Positions 36,229 to 45,755 are shown, counted from the stretch's first letter. The stretch is 64,000 nt of DNA from Hippopus hippopus (GCA_946811185.2 OX328109.1:6324001-6388000), one strand, 5' to 3'. Notes: generated by a model from the letters alone, not told the origin. Made by a program: numbers and translations.

Positions 36229-36315
36229 AGTTTTGTATTGTAGAAAACACAGTTATCTCTCAATTGTTTGAATTCACTTAAACCTATATGAAATGATTCC
36301 ATAATTTGATATCCC

Positions 36316-36569
36316 TGGGAAGAAAATGCTGGTTACAAGCGTTTTCTCCTTTTCCCACATCAGTTTCGAAAGCCTCCCTCATAAGGGTCGTTAAAAGTCT
36401 AGATTGTGTGGTAAATGGTGAAAACATCCAGCATTTTCTCCCTTTTCCCACATTATTTTCTACTCTTTCAAAGACCAATCAAGTCATTTGTGAGATGTGT
36501 ATTTTGTCGCCTTCAAATGCTTTTTTAGTTTTGACTTGTCTAGAAATTTGTCATTTGGTAATAGGTTAA
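36316..36569. mobile_element. Family H: minus right half fused to plus right half
   Basis: 36316-36420 is the right part of a minus copy (GGGTCGTTAAAAGTCTAGAT, GTGTGGTAAATGGTG). 36421-36569 is the right part of a plus copy ending in TTAA 36566-36569. Both lack left palindrome arms. Confidence 0.65.
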
Positions 36570-36801
36570 CCATTTACCACACTATCCTGAGCTTTATCAA
36601 CCCTTTTACCATGGAAGAAATCTTTTGAAAACAGTGTGGGAAAAGGATAAAATGGTAGTAACTGGCATTGTCTTCTTTTCCCACAATGTTTTGTATCCTG
36701 TCAGAAACAAATTCCATCATTTGAGCCGCAGTTAAATTGTCGTCTGCAAATGCTTTCAATTTGGACAAGTCTACATTTTGATCGTGTGGTGAAGAGCTTA
36801 C
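36566..36801 (+). mobile_element. Family H + copy
   Basis: Starts at the TTAA shared with the preceding fragment. Arms AGTGTGGGAAAAGGATAAAA against TGTCTTCTTTTCCCACAATG; extra CCTTTTACCATGG near the left arm. Ends GTGTGGTGAAGAGCTTAC. Confidence 0.75.
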
Positions 36802-36837
36802 ACTTTCACTACCAATGTCACCTTGGATAGCTTTTGC

Positions 36838-37003
36838 TGATGGCATAGATCAAAGATCAGACTGCACAAAATGTGCAGTCTGATCTTTGATATATACTGA
36901 ACAAGATGTTAATCTTTGACCAGAGTTGGCTTCAATCACTACAAAAGTAAACTTATAGACTTCGAGAAAAGTCGAATCCATTTAGTTGGCATTAAAAGAG
37001 TTA
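36838..37003 (+). mobile_element. Family F hairpin MITE
   Basis: Stem ATCAAAGATCAGACTGCACA against TGTGCAGTCTGATCTTTGAT, 20-base arms with about four bases between. The right end reads GCATTAAAAGAGTTAAA. Confidence 0.72.
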
Positions 37004-37439
37004 AAAAATGGGATTATTTTCATTTAAAAATAGTTGAAAGTATTGCCTTGAATGAACATGCCTTTTGAAAGAAGTTTAGCAGTAGTACTTATGAGCAATC
37101 AGAAACTCTGTTTCACCATTTTTCAAATGAAAAAAAAAATCTGAGGCCCGATATTGTACAGTTAAAATTTTCATATAACCATCGCTATAGAAAGCTTTGG
37201 AAATTATTTCAGGTAAAGAGCAAATTTGTGTTTGTTGGCATAGAGTCAATACTTCTTTTTCCACAGAGGTTTAGGTTCTGTTGAAAAATTATGTTTTTCT
37301 TTTCTTTCATATATTTTTTTTTATGTAATTCAAATTACTTTTTGGTAGGTTTGAATAATTAATACAGTATCATGTTCTGTGATAAATTGATGGTCTTTGA
37401 AATTTAATGTTTTTGAACGTGTAAAATCCCGAGCTGGGA
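37004..37439. other. Region downstream of paxillin without recognised features
   Basis: Poly-A and poly-T runs only; no repeat family or coding frame. Confidence 0.4.
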
Positions 37440-37645
37440 TCTAACCATTTACCAAACAATTCTGGGTTCTCTTTACCCTGTAGAAAAAGCCTTTTGAAAA
37501 CATTGTTGCAAAAGGAGAAAATGCTGGTAACCAGCATTTTCTCCTTTTCCCACAATGTTTTCTAACCTTTGAGGAACAAATTCAATCATTTAAAGCATAT
37601 TTTATTTGTTGTTTGCAAATGATTTTTATTTATACCAGTCTTGTC
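37440..37645 (+). mobile_element. Family H + copy
   Basis: CTAACCATTTACCAAACAAT start; the palindrome has TTGTTGCAAAAGG on the left shoulder. The right half is truncated at TTTATACCAGTCTTG. Confidence 0.8.
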
Positions 37646-37740
37646 AGCTAATTTGCAAAATATTCTGAAAGAAAAAAAATAATAAACACAGTCTATACAA
37701 TATCATCATCTTTGTACTGGCATTGAATGTTCATTTTATT

Positions 37741-37925
37741 TGAGCCCTGCTCTGTGAAAGGGGTTTAAATGCATCTCGGTGATGCATTATACGGAGCAAG
37801 TCATCACATAATTATGGATACATAAAATCCATTTTTGTCTGACAACTGACTGAATCACATAGTAGTCTGGTCCTTTGACATACAGAAAATTGACCAATAA
37901 TAAAAAGTTTTGACCCAGGCTCATT
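37741..37925 (-). mobile_element. Family G, minus, left part, cut by SINE-D
   Basis: TGAGCCCTGCTCTGTGAAAG, then TGCATTATACGGAGCAAGTC and ATAATTATGGATACATAAAA. It breaks at GTTTTGACCCAGGCTCA, just before the hairpin. Confidence 0.72.
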
Positions 37926-38475
37926 TATTTAGCACCAGGTTACGGGAGATCAGTCCTACCTTACTGCATAGCTTCTTTCCATATAAAATCAATACCCAAC
38001 AACTGCATTGGGGAGAATTCTCTTTAGCTAAGTGGTTAAGGTGTTGGTCTTTTAAACCTCGAAAAACGAGGATCTCTTCCGCATGGGTTCGAATACTGCC
38101 AGGTGTGGTTTGTATTTCAGCTATGCATTTGTTGTGAACTTTCATGTTCATAAGATGGGGGCTCATCTGGGATTGGCCTTTGAGCCATTTGTTGTCTAAC
38201 TAATAGACTTACTGTCTAATAAGGGTTTCTGTCATCAAAATGATGACAATTAAGAGGGGATGTGTTATGGGAGATCACTCCTCCCTTTCAGTGTAGCTTC
38301 CTCCCCATATAAAATCAACATCTGACAACTGTGTTAGGGAGAATTCTCTGTAGCTCAGTGGTTAAGGTATTGGTCTTTCAGTCTTCAAAAAATGGGAATC
38401 TTCTCCACACAGGTTCAAATCCCGCTAGTTGCGGTTTGTATTTGAGCTATGCATTTGTTGCGAACTGTCATGTTT
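37926..38475 (+). mobile_element. SINE-D, two tandem copies
   Basis: Copies at about 37926-38180 and 38266-38475 share GTTATGGGAGATCACTCCTC-like starts, a tRNA-like part (TTTAGCTAAGTGGTTAAGGT, GGGTTCGAATACTGCC) and GAGCTATGCATTTGTTGCGA. The tRNA-like part is internal rather than at the 5' end. The third copy is at 62203-62425. Confidence 0.7.
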
Positions 38476-38489
38476 GTAAGAACTACAAC

Positions 38490-38712
38490 AGTTAGCCTTC
38501 ACTAAACAAATACATGTTTTAATGACCCTGTGGCAGAAGCCTTTTGAGAACATTGTTGGAAAAGGAGAAAATGCTGGTATCACACATTTTCTTCTTTTCC
38601 CTCACTGTTTACAACTTTTTCCAAGACAAATCCCATCATTTCAGCCACCTTTGATTTATTTTCTGTGAATACTTTAAACTTTGACCAGTCTACAATTTAG
38701 CACATGTTAAAG
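38490..38712 (+). mobile_element. Family H + copy, worn
   Basis: AGTTAGCCTTCACTAAACAA start, ACATTGTTGGAAAAGGAGAA left arm, ATTTTCTTCTTTTCCCTCAC right arm with ATCACAC centre. Confidence 0.72.
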
Positions 38713-38930
38713 ATCTAGCAGTTCGACATTTCAAATAGGTTTCTTTGCCCTAGTGGAATTAAACTATCAAGATTTTGATGTACCATACTTTTTGTTTCAA
38801 ATTTCTGTATAAATCTATTTCTGTTTATTAGAAATATTTTTTGTATACACACATTATGATTTCATAAAGTCATAATAATTATGCTGCAAAAATCTCAGCA
38901 TTCATCTCACATGTAAATAACAGATCTCCA
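38713..38930. other. Spacer without recognised features
   Basis: AT-rich; no repeat or coding frame recognised. Confidence 0.35.
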
Positions 38931-38931
38931 T

Positions 38932-39069
38932 TAACTATTTACCAAACAAGAAAAATTTTGGAAGAATTTGCAGACGACAAATTAAATATGACTCAAGTGA
39001 TGACATTTGTCAAGAAAATGTTCAGAAAGCATTGTGGGGGAAAGGAGAAGAAAGGAGAAAAGGGTTAAA
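38932..39069 (-). mobile_element. Family H minus copy, palindrome collapsed
   Basis: TTAACTATTTACCAAACAAG start and GCAGACGACAAATTAAATAT. Then AGCATTGTGGGGGAAAGGAG runs straight into GAGAAAAGGGTTAAAAC; the right arm and terminal segment are deleted. Confidence 0.7.
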
Positions 39070-39659
39070 ACTGGTCGGCTGCAAAACAAGAAAGTCGTTT
39101 GCTGGATGGATGATGCTAAACAACCATTCACGATCACGTTTTAATGAGTTTTCACCTGTTACGATGGTCATACTCCATTTTGCTTTCATTTTTTTTCATT
39201 TACTCTAAAATTGTATTCTCTGAGCAAGATTTTTTTTCTGCGGTAACAAGCTCAAGTATTGTATAAATGAATACATGTATATGCAAATTTTATTGTATTT
39301 TCTCAATGTAAATTTATGCTACAGAGACTATGAATATTGACAGAGAAAAAAAGGAACTGAAGAAACTGAAAGAAAGACTCAATTAATGCAATGGCTAAAA
39401 CAAGAAGACATTGATTTGATTGTTTGCTTCGGCGTATTTACATTTAGATACACTGTTTCAACCTTATAGAAATGGAATGCTTTTGTTCATTTTAGTTCAG
39501 TTTGGACAGTTATTCTTTATTAGCTAAGGGTAGCAGTCAGTCCATGGCTCTGATCATCACCCTTGGCTAGCTAGGATGCCAGGGCAGAAAATCCGACATT
39601 TCAGTAGGAATGCTTCAGCCTCAGCTGATATAAGTACACAAGCACCCCAACACTTTGCT
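39070..39659. other. Spacer without recognised features
   Basis: No element ends, dyads or coding frame seen. Confidence 0.35.
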
Positions 39660-39888
39660 GTAACTCTTTACCAAAAGACAAAATTTTAGACTGGTCCAAA
39701 TTGGATGCATTTGCAGACGACAAATTAAATGTAGCACATATTATGCCATTTGTCTTTGAAAGGGTAGAAAATATTGTGGGAAAAGAAGAAAATGCTGGTT
39801 ACCAGCATTTTCTTCTTTTCCTACAATGTTTTCATAAGTCCTCTTCCTTGAGGTTGTTAAAACTCGGGATTGTGTGGTAAAGGGTTAA
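39660..39888 (-). mobile_element. Family H minus copy with matched arm change
   Basis: TAACTCTTTACCAAAAGACA start, TTAA 39885-39888 end. Arms AAAAGAAGAAAATGCTGGT and ACCAGCATTTTCTTCTTTT share a G-to-A change relative to the AAAAGGAG consensus. Confidence 0.88.
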
Positions 39889-39933
39889 AGAACCCTTCAC
39901 CAGACAAAAAAAATTTAGACCTTCTTGAATTGA

Positions 39934-40230
39934 GATTGATTGATTGATTTTCCATTTATCTATAGTTGCCACAGGTTGCCCTTATGGGCAACGCCCTCCA
40001 GAAGGCTGTTAGTTTTGTTATGGGGCATAGTGCAGGATACAGGAAGATACCCATCCTAAGATATGCCTGGTACATTAGTGTGCTTGGTGCATAGCACTGT
40101 CACGGGGGACCACATTTAACATTTCATCCAAAAGACTATTAGTAATTCTAGACTACCAGCCATAGGGCCCAAAACCACACCCTCAAATGGCCCACGATTT
40201 GATGTTTTTAAATCTTTCACTCTATCACAA
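39934..40230. repeat. Unclassified SINE-like repeat
   Basis: Starts with GATTGATTGATTGATTTT, then CCACAGGTTGCCCTTATGGG and CACGGGGGACCACATTTAAC. The GATT run resembles an inverted SINE tail. No second copy in the window, so the call is tentative. The preceding 39889-39933 is a truncated H start. Confidence 0.35.
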
Positions 40231-40725
40231 CAGCTATTTGGACTGGTCTCTGAACTTCAGAGCATGTGTAGACCATATTTAAAATATGACTAGTTGGTTG
40301 GTTGTACTGGGGTTTAACGCCACTTTAACGGCTAAGGTCATATCATGGCGGTCGGTGATGCACATGTGTTTCCTGGCTTTCTCACACCAGTACTAACACA
40401 ACTTTCTTTCCAAAGCCACCGACTACTTTTCTCACATGCTTCAGCAGAAGTGAGAGGCGAAAATACGCCAGAAAGAAAGTTCGCCTCAACCGGATATCGA
40501 ACTCACAACCACCAGGTCATGAGTCCGACACGCTCACCACTGAGCCACCCGGGCGGGGCCAATATGACTAGAATGATGAGTGATGCCTTTGAAAGGAGAG
40601 AAAACATTGTTGGAAAAGGTGAAAATGCTGGTTACCAGCATTTTTTCCTTTTCCCACAACGTTTTCGAAAGGCATTCTTTTTATAGGATCCTTTAAACAC
40701 TGGATTGTTTGGTACAGGGTTAAGG
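40231..40725 (-). mobile_element. Family H minus copy split by SINE-B
   Basis: H sequence GACTGGTCTCTGAACTTCAG to AAAATATGACTAG is interrupted at 40293 and resumes at 40561 with AATATGACTAGAATGATGAG. Palindrome 40600-40667 has TTGTTGGAAAAGGTG on its left. Right end TTGGTACAGGGTTAA. Confidence 0.85.
40294..40560 (-). mobile_element. SINE-B, minus, with 11-bp target duplication
   Basis: Complement of SINE-B: TGGGGTTTAACGCCACTTTA at its 3' side, GTGATGCACATGTGTTTCCT inside, GAGCCACCCGGGCGGGGCC at its 5' end. AATATGACTAG repeats exactly at 40283-40293 and 40561-40571, inside an H copy. Confidence 0.92.
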
Positions 40726-41028
40726 GGAGGTAATTGTGGAAGCCATATCATTATGAACATGAAATAAAGAAAAGAGTATTTGTAAAGTATATTTTTGTTA
40801 TCTCTCCTCATATTTGGTTTGTTATGATTGTTAGTATTTAGTCTTTTCCTTTCTTTGACAAAATGTTATTTATATAATTTAGCGGTATATTGATGTATAT
40901 TTTTTCGCATATTTTAGACATACTTTATTCTGCTTCAGTTATAGGAAAAAAATATACAAAAAGCAATAAAGTATTCTGGCATATGTTTTGTTTTGCTTTG
41001 TTAGTTACCAATTCTGTGTGTGTCTACC
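40726..41028. other. Spacer without recognised features
   Basis: AT-rich; contains AATAAA near 40732 and 40967 that could be poly(A) signals for the plus strand, without other support. Confidence 0.3.
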
Positions 41029-41029
41029 T

Positions 41030-41334
41030 GAGCCCCGAGCGACTGAGTCGATAGCATGCAGGACCTGAAAACAGGGGGTCTCTGGATAGAATCCTTAACT
41101 TGGCACATTTCTTTCAGAGGATTGATGCTAGTCATTGCAACAGGATTCATTCCTCTCTGACAGCTGATTATTGTTTAGACGATGGTTATGTGGGAAAGCA
41201 GTCAGTGGCTTGAGAAGAATATTGTGTGAAGGACTGGTAACAGATACTCTATGAAAGCATGTATAGGTGCATTGGTGCCTCAATATAACTGAAATAATGT
41301 TAAAAACTGTTAAACACCATACAATCAATCAATA
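41030..41334 (+). mobile_element. SINE-A, full length, +
   Basis: GAGCCCCGAGCGACTGAGTC head, box B decayed (TGGATAGAATCC), and tail CACCATACAATCAATCAAT. Confidence 0.83.
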
Positions 41335-41695
41335 AGCAGTCAGTTTTTATGGAGTTTTTGTGTCAAACACAGTTTTCAACATAATTCCAGCTATATTGCC
41401 GTGGCCTGTGCAACCTACCATGCGTTACTTGAGTTTCTGTTATACTTACTTAGCACATCATCTATTTTCAATCTTCTGTTTGCTTTCCCATAGGAACATA
41501 GTTAAAAAATGTTCAATAGTGAGAGAGGAATGACTCTTGTTGCAGTGACCATCACCAATCATTGGAAAGACTTGCCAAGCTGCAGATTCAAACCAGGCAC
41601 CATGCGGTTTGAAGCCATAAACTTTACTAACTGAGCTAATACATGTAGTTCTAAGTTTGTAACCAAGGAATAAAAGAGATGCAACTGGCTGTTTC
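41335..41695. other. SINE-like remnant and spacer
   Basis: 41355-41410 (CAACATAATTCCAGCTATAT) resembles a minus-strand SINE 3' body. 41510-41640 has ATGACTCTTGTTGCAGTGAC and GATTCAAACCAGGCACCATG, a minus-strand tRNA-like box region. Ends cannot be set. Confidence 0.35.
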
Positions 41696-41696
41696 T

Positions 41697-41853
41697 TTAA
41701 CCCTGTACCAAACAATTCCTGTTTTAATATCGTTTTTGTGGATAAAAGAAGATGCTGTTGACCAAATCCATTCTGTTGAGAGTTTTTTTTTTTTGTCTGC
41801 AAATGGTTTGAATTTGGACTAGTCTAAGATTTTGTTGTCAGGTTACCAGTTAA
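41697..41853 (+). mobile_element. Family H + copy, palindrome mostly deleted
   Basis: TTAACCCTGTACCAAACAAT start (TTAA 41697-41700) and TTAA 41850-41853 end. Only AAGAAGATGCTGTTGACCAA remains of the hairpin. Confidence 0.68.
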
Positions 41854-41910
41854 GACTGGGACGAATACTTTCAAAATTTACATTTTTGAACTGATAATGT
41901 CGGCTTCATA

Positions 41911-42227
41911 AAGCTTTACAAGACATCAAAATTTTAGATTAGTCAAATTTGGAAGCAATTGCAGACAATAATTTTTATTCAAATGATCAAAGAACAGGGC
42001 TCCCACGGGCTTGTTTACCACACAATCCCAAGAAGCCTTTTGAAGCCTTTTGAAAACATTGTGGGAAAAGGAGAAAATGCTGATAACCTGCATTTTCTCC
42101 TTTTCACACAATGTTTTCTACCTTATCGAAGACAAATTCCATTATTTATTTGAGTGATATCTAAATTGTCATCTGCAAATGCTTTCAATTTGAGCAAGTC
42201 TAAATTTTTCTCACGTGGTAAAGAGGC
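41911..42227 (+). mobile_element. Family H: minus left half and + copy
   Basis: 41911-41993 is a minus left half (CAAATTTGGAAGCAATTGCA). 42011-42227 is a plus copy with GTTTACCACACAATCCCAAG, a duplicated AGCCTTTTGA and arms close to consensus (TTTTCACACAATG at right). End ACGTGGTAAAGAGGCAATT. Confidence 0.75.
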
Positions 42228-42272
42228 AATTAATTTATGACAAGCTATAATAGCATAGGTTATCAATATTGA

Positions 42273-42330
42273 TCAAGGGAAATAACACTGGCTTTTTTAA
42301 AATAACATTTTACAATTTATCTCCCTTGAT
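42273..42330. repeat. Short ATCAAGGGAAATAAC dyad, third copy
   Basis: TTGATCAAGGGAAATAACAC against TTTATCTCCCTTGATCATAA, about 15-base arms. Same unit as at 27295 and 29236, here free of an AGCTCC element. Confidence 0.6.
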
Positions 42331-42780
42331 CATAATACCAACACAACATCGTAGTTACGGCATATTCAGGTTGTCTGAAGAGAGAATAGTCAGTTTTCAA
42401 TCATAATTCATTTTTATGTTTTTGATACGTGTGTATAGTACGTAACATGAAGCAAAGTCTGTATCGTTCTGTATTTTTACTAATTTTACCATTCATGCCA
42501 TAAAAAATCATGCTTTTTCTGCCACGAAACACGTGTATCCGGAAATCTTCTTGTCTCACAAATGTTTGTCGTCAACAAATGGCTTTAATACCTATTATCG
42601 CCAGTCCGATAGAGTTGTCTCTCTTCGAGCACTCTTGTACATATATGGTAAAGAAAATGAACATGTCTTGTGAGACGGTTCGATAGTATCGGGAGCTAAA
42701 TGGTGCCAGTAACGTAGCCAAATCGCTACTAAACCCATATCGGGAAAAGAAAATGAGAAATAAAAGCCTGAATATATATG
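42331..42780. other. Spacer left of the Tc1-like element
   Basis: No recognised family. A TATATATG run directly precedes the transposon end. Confidence 0.4.
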
Positions 42781-42978
42781 CTGAACCAAAAAAGAAACTT
42801 CCGCTCTGTTTAAGTGCAGATATACACAAATATGAAAATCAGGATTAAACTAGATTTATATGCATTGAAAGAGTATTTTATTGCGACTTTGTGTGAAAAA
42901 AATTATTGCTGAGTGTTTATCCAAAAGTAGTGAAATGGTAGTTAAAACGCGGAAGGGGTCGCTCACCAAAATCGCTAA

Positions 42979-44513
42979 TTAATACCGGGTATGACCACCT
43001 TCAGCATGAAGGACTGCCTGGCATCGTTGGCGCATAGAACGGATAAGCGTATTGATTTCGGCTTGTGGAATGTTGTTCCATTCCTGAATTAAGGCTTGTC
43101 TTAGCTGAATGACGTTTGACGGTGGAATAGGGCGACGTCTAACACGCTGGTCCAAATTATCCCAAAGGTGTTCAATGGGATTCAGATCAGGGCTTTTGGC
43201 AGGCCAGTCATTAATAAATGCAATGTTATTCGCCCTGAGGAAATTCACATTGTCCCTAGCTCTATGGCTTGTGGCATTATCATGCTGAAAGAGTGATATT
43301 GGCATTATTTTGAAACAGTGGGATAACGTGCCTCGCAAGAATTTCATCTCGGTAGCGTTGGGCATTCAAATTCCCTTCGATAACGACGAGATTAGTGCGA
43401 AAGCCATGTGCAATGCCCGCCCAGACCAAGACAGAACCCCCACCCCCAAAACGATCTCGTTCAAGTACGCAACAGTCGGCATAACGTTCATTTCTCCTAC
43501 GGTATACTCGAACCCTGCCATCACCTCGATGAATGGAAAACCTGGACTCGTCAGAGAAAAGAACGCTATTCCATTGTTGTCTAAGCCAGCGTTGGTATGT
43601 ACGTGCCCAATTAACATGATTTACGCGGTGACGTCGCGTCAAAACACAACCATCCCCGTGGGGTCCCGGGTTTTTTTTTAATTTATAGAATAGGACCTCG
43701 GCCTTTCTCTATGGCATGTCGTAGAAGGCGACTAAAATTAGAGACAAACGGCTGCTTTCCTCGTAATTCGTAGGATTGCAGCAGGCTGGGTAGTTCTTAT
43801 TCCAAATCCTGTATTTTTTTCTCGATGTAAATAGGGTTTGGAATGGGAATCAATTGGCCTGTGGGACCCCGTGTGGTTTAATCAGGGGTATAAGAATAAA
43901 CCACTGCAGTCCCGCGATCGTCACATCTGCCATTTCATCTGGCGGAACAAAAGTGACAGCATGCATGTCGTAAAAGGCGACAAAAGGGGCATCATTTTGT
44001 GTTTCATCCATCCCTCATTTATCATATTTGTCTTATGTTGTTGCACATGTATGTTATTTTCACCTCGCATTATTGTTTACTAAGTAAGTGCGCCCAATAT
44101 GACCTAAGTTGTCGACGGGCCTTAAAACGCTATTCATCACTATTCATCATCAAAACACAACCAACGTATGGACGACGTGCACGTAGCCCACCCTCGCGCA
44201 AGCGATTGCGCACAGTTTGGGCAGATATACGGTTGTTATGTGTACCAGGGGTGTTAGCAGCAGTGGCTGTGGCAGTTTGGAAGCGATTGCGCAGGTGGGT
44301 GTTCCGAATATAGCGGTCTTGGCCGCGCGTCGTGACGCGACGACGTCCACTACGTGGTCGATCTTCCGTACGCCCTGTTGCTTGAAAACGTTGCCTAAGG
44401 TGTCGAATAGCACGAGTAGAACATCAAATACTCATAGCAACAGCATTCATTGTCATACCAGCATTAAGCATGCCAAGGGCACGTTCACGTAAATTTTGTG
44501 GAATTCTAGGCAT
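42979..44513 (-). pseudogene. Tc1-like transposase, disrupted
   Basis: Transposase of the DDE superfamily that would cut and paste the surrounding element. Reading from the ATG at 44513: a helix-turn-helix type N-terminus, an in-frame TGA at codon 30 (44424-44426), then HRVNHVNWARTYQRWL. The catalytic residues are in FSDESRF, QHDNATSH and SPDLNPIEHLW. The last two acidic residues are 35 residues apart, so it is a DD35E rather than the usual DD34E spacing. A frameshift lies near 43286, just before the second Asp, and a 511-bp insertion near residue 110. Total about 341 codons, typical length. It cannot make an intact enzyme. Confidence 0.9.
43653..44149 (+). mobile_element. SINE-like insertion in the transposase, 14-bp duplication
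   Basis: TCAAAACACAACCA is repeated exactly at 43639-43652 and 44150-44163. The insert holds two related halves, each with CATGTCGTARAAGGCGAC (43714 and 43966), and a TATTCATCACTATTCATCA tail. The long duplication and repetitive tail mark a LINE-mobilised, possibly dimeric, SINE. No clear box A or B. Confidence 0.85.
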
Positions 44514-44818
44514 ATCAAAAATAAAGAAAACTAAACAGAATTTAATTTTTTTCAACGTCTTTTTCTTATTGACATGAAAGTCTATAAAATTAGACTGAAA
44601 AGTTTCAAAAAATATACACGAATTATACTGGTCCGTGCATGCACGTGAAAATCGCTTTCAGCGGGTTTCTTCTGCAAAATGCTTTCAATCGGGTTAAAAT
44701 TTGTTTTATCGGACACATAATCGTTCGCCCGAATATAAGTAGTAATCTGATATTTTGATTTTTTTTAATAACATTGCATTTGCACTTAAACACAGGGGAA
44801 GTTTCTTTTTTGGTTCAG

Positions 44819-45089
44819 TATATATACTTATTTGACACTGCATCGCAATGAAATATGCCTCCATTACCACAGTACTGATAACTGTGCTTGATTGAACATC
44901 TATAATACCATTGATTGTTGGTTACGCGTGATCCTTGTGGTAAGTCTAAAGGCGCCTTAAACTTGAAGAGTTGCACCAATGGAAATACGAAGTGTTTGCT
45001 CTTGTCCGAATTTTTGTGGAGTATATGTAGAAAACAGACTTAGGCATCATATATTGCAATTGAAATGGTTTAATCTCGGCTGATGTACT
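44819..45089. other. Spacer without recognised features
   Basis: No repeat or coding frame recognised. Confidence 0.35.
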
Positions 45090-45755
45090 TTAAAGTCTCA
45101 GTAAAGTCCAAATGTAAAAAGGCCTGTTTATAAAATAAAAGTAAATTTCATTTTTACCATGTAAAAATATGGCGATTATTATGACTTGCACGATATGTAA
45201 AGGTGCAGTTTGTAAAAGTTCCAGTCAATGGCAGAAAAAAGAATTTTGAAACTAGAACAGTTCCTACCATGCCGCATTATCTGTTTGTTTACATCGATGA
45301 TCGCCGACGATTAGCCGATTTTTCGTCGTAAATCTCCGCAGTGACGTGATAGTGACGTAAACACCACGTGATCACTCAGTGCGTTGAAACAAAACTTTCA
45401 TTCACTTGATCGTTTAGTCCCCATTCTAGGCTTGAAAAACGTAAGTTTATCGACATTGTAAACAAAACGACGACACAGGCTGATAATCGCTTATTCATTT
45501 ATCATCAATACAGGAAGAGTTTACTACATCTAAATAAGAAAACAGGTTCAGAATGAGCAATCTTACTCTCCGATGACATACTATTGGAAGTGTAAACAGT
45601 AGTCCTGTGTAGCACTAATGAGATGCAATGGTATCACGTGACGTTCTCGAATGCTTAGTTCGAATATACACGAACGATACCGAAGGTTGTCTCGATCAAT
45701 GGCGTCCCTGAAACCAACAGGCTTCTCCTATATTTGGACTTTACAGGGGCTTTAA
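45090..45755. mobile_element. TTAA-bounded non-coding DNA element, 666 bp
   Basis: TTAA 45090-45093 followed by AGTCTCAGTAAAGTCCAAAT, mirrored by ATTTGGACTTTACAGGGGCT before TTAA 45752-45755: about 23-bp terminal repeats with four or five mismatches. The interior has ACGTGATAGTGACGTAAAC and other CACGTGA-like motifs, and no transposase. TTAA targets suggest a piggyBac-like source. Confidence 0.75.

Larger units (their letters stand above)
31663..34398. mobile_element. 2.7 kb DNA transposon with CAGGGTTC ends
   Basis: Ends CAGGGTTCGCACAGGC and GCCTGTATGAACCCTG form 16-base terminal repeats with two mismatches. TAATC stands at both flanks (31658-31662 and 34399-34403). Subterminal CTTGAAAAGTACTTGAAA and GTCCTTGAAAAGTCCTTGAA motifs repeat at both ends. 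It holds a relic zinc-finger frame. Superfamily not assigned; hAT-type ends look similar but would give 8-bp duplications. Confidence 0.72.
36229..37686 (+). other. Possible paxillin 3' UTR
   Basis: Follows the TAG stop. The first clear AATAAA in this direction is at 37681-37686, which would give a 3' UTR of about 1.45 kb containing several family H copies and one F hairpin. Later AATAAA sites, for example near 40967, are possible. No transcript evidence, so the end is uncertain. Confidence 0.25.
42781..44818 (-). mobile_element. Tc1/mariner-type transposon, interrupted
   Basis: 38-bp terminal inverted repeats with two mismatches at 42781-42818 and 44781-44818, starting CTGAACCAAAAAAGAAACTT. 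The right flank is TATATATA and the left TATATATG, consistent with a TA duplication that mutated on one side. Without the 511-bp insertion and duplicated target it is about 1.53 kb, normal for a Tc1-like element. Confidence 0.92.

Noticed and set aside
41458..41802. 114-residue minus-strand open frame
   Set aside because: It spans a SINE-like scrap and an H fragment, with no domain and no splice signals.
43310..43681. 123-residue plus-strand open frame
   Set aside because: It is the antisense shadow of the Tc1-like transposase, whose catalytic motifs are on the minus strand.
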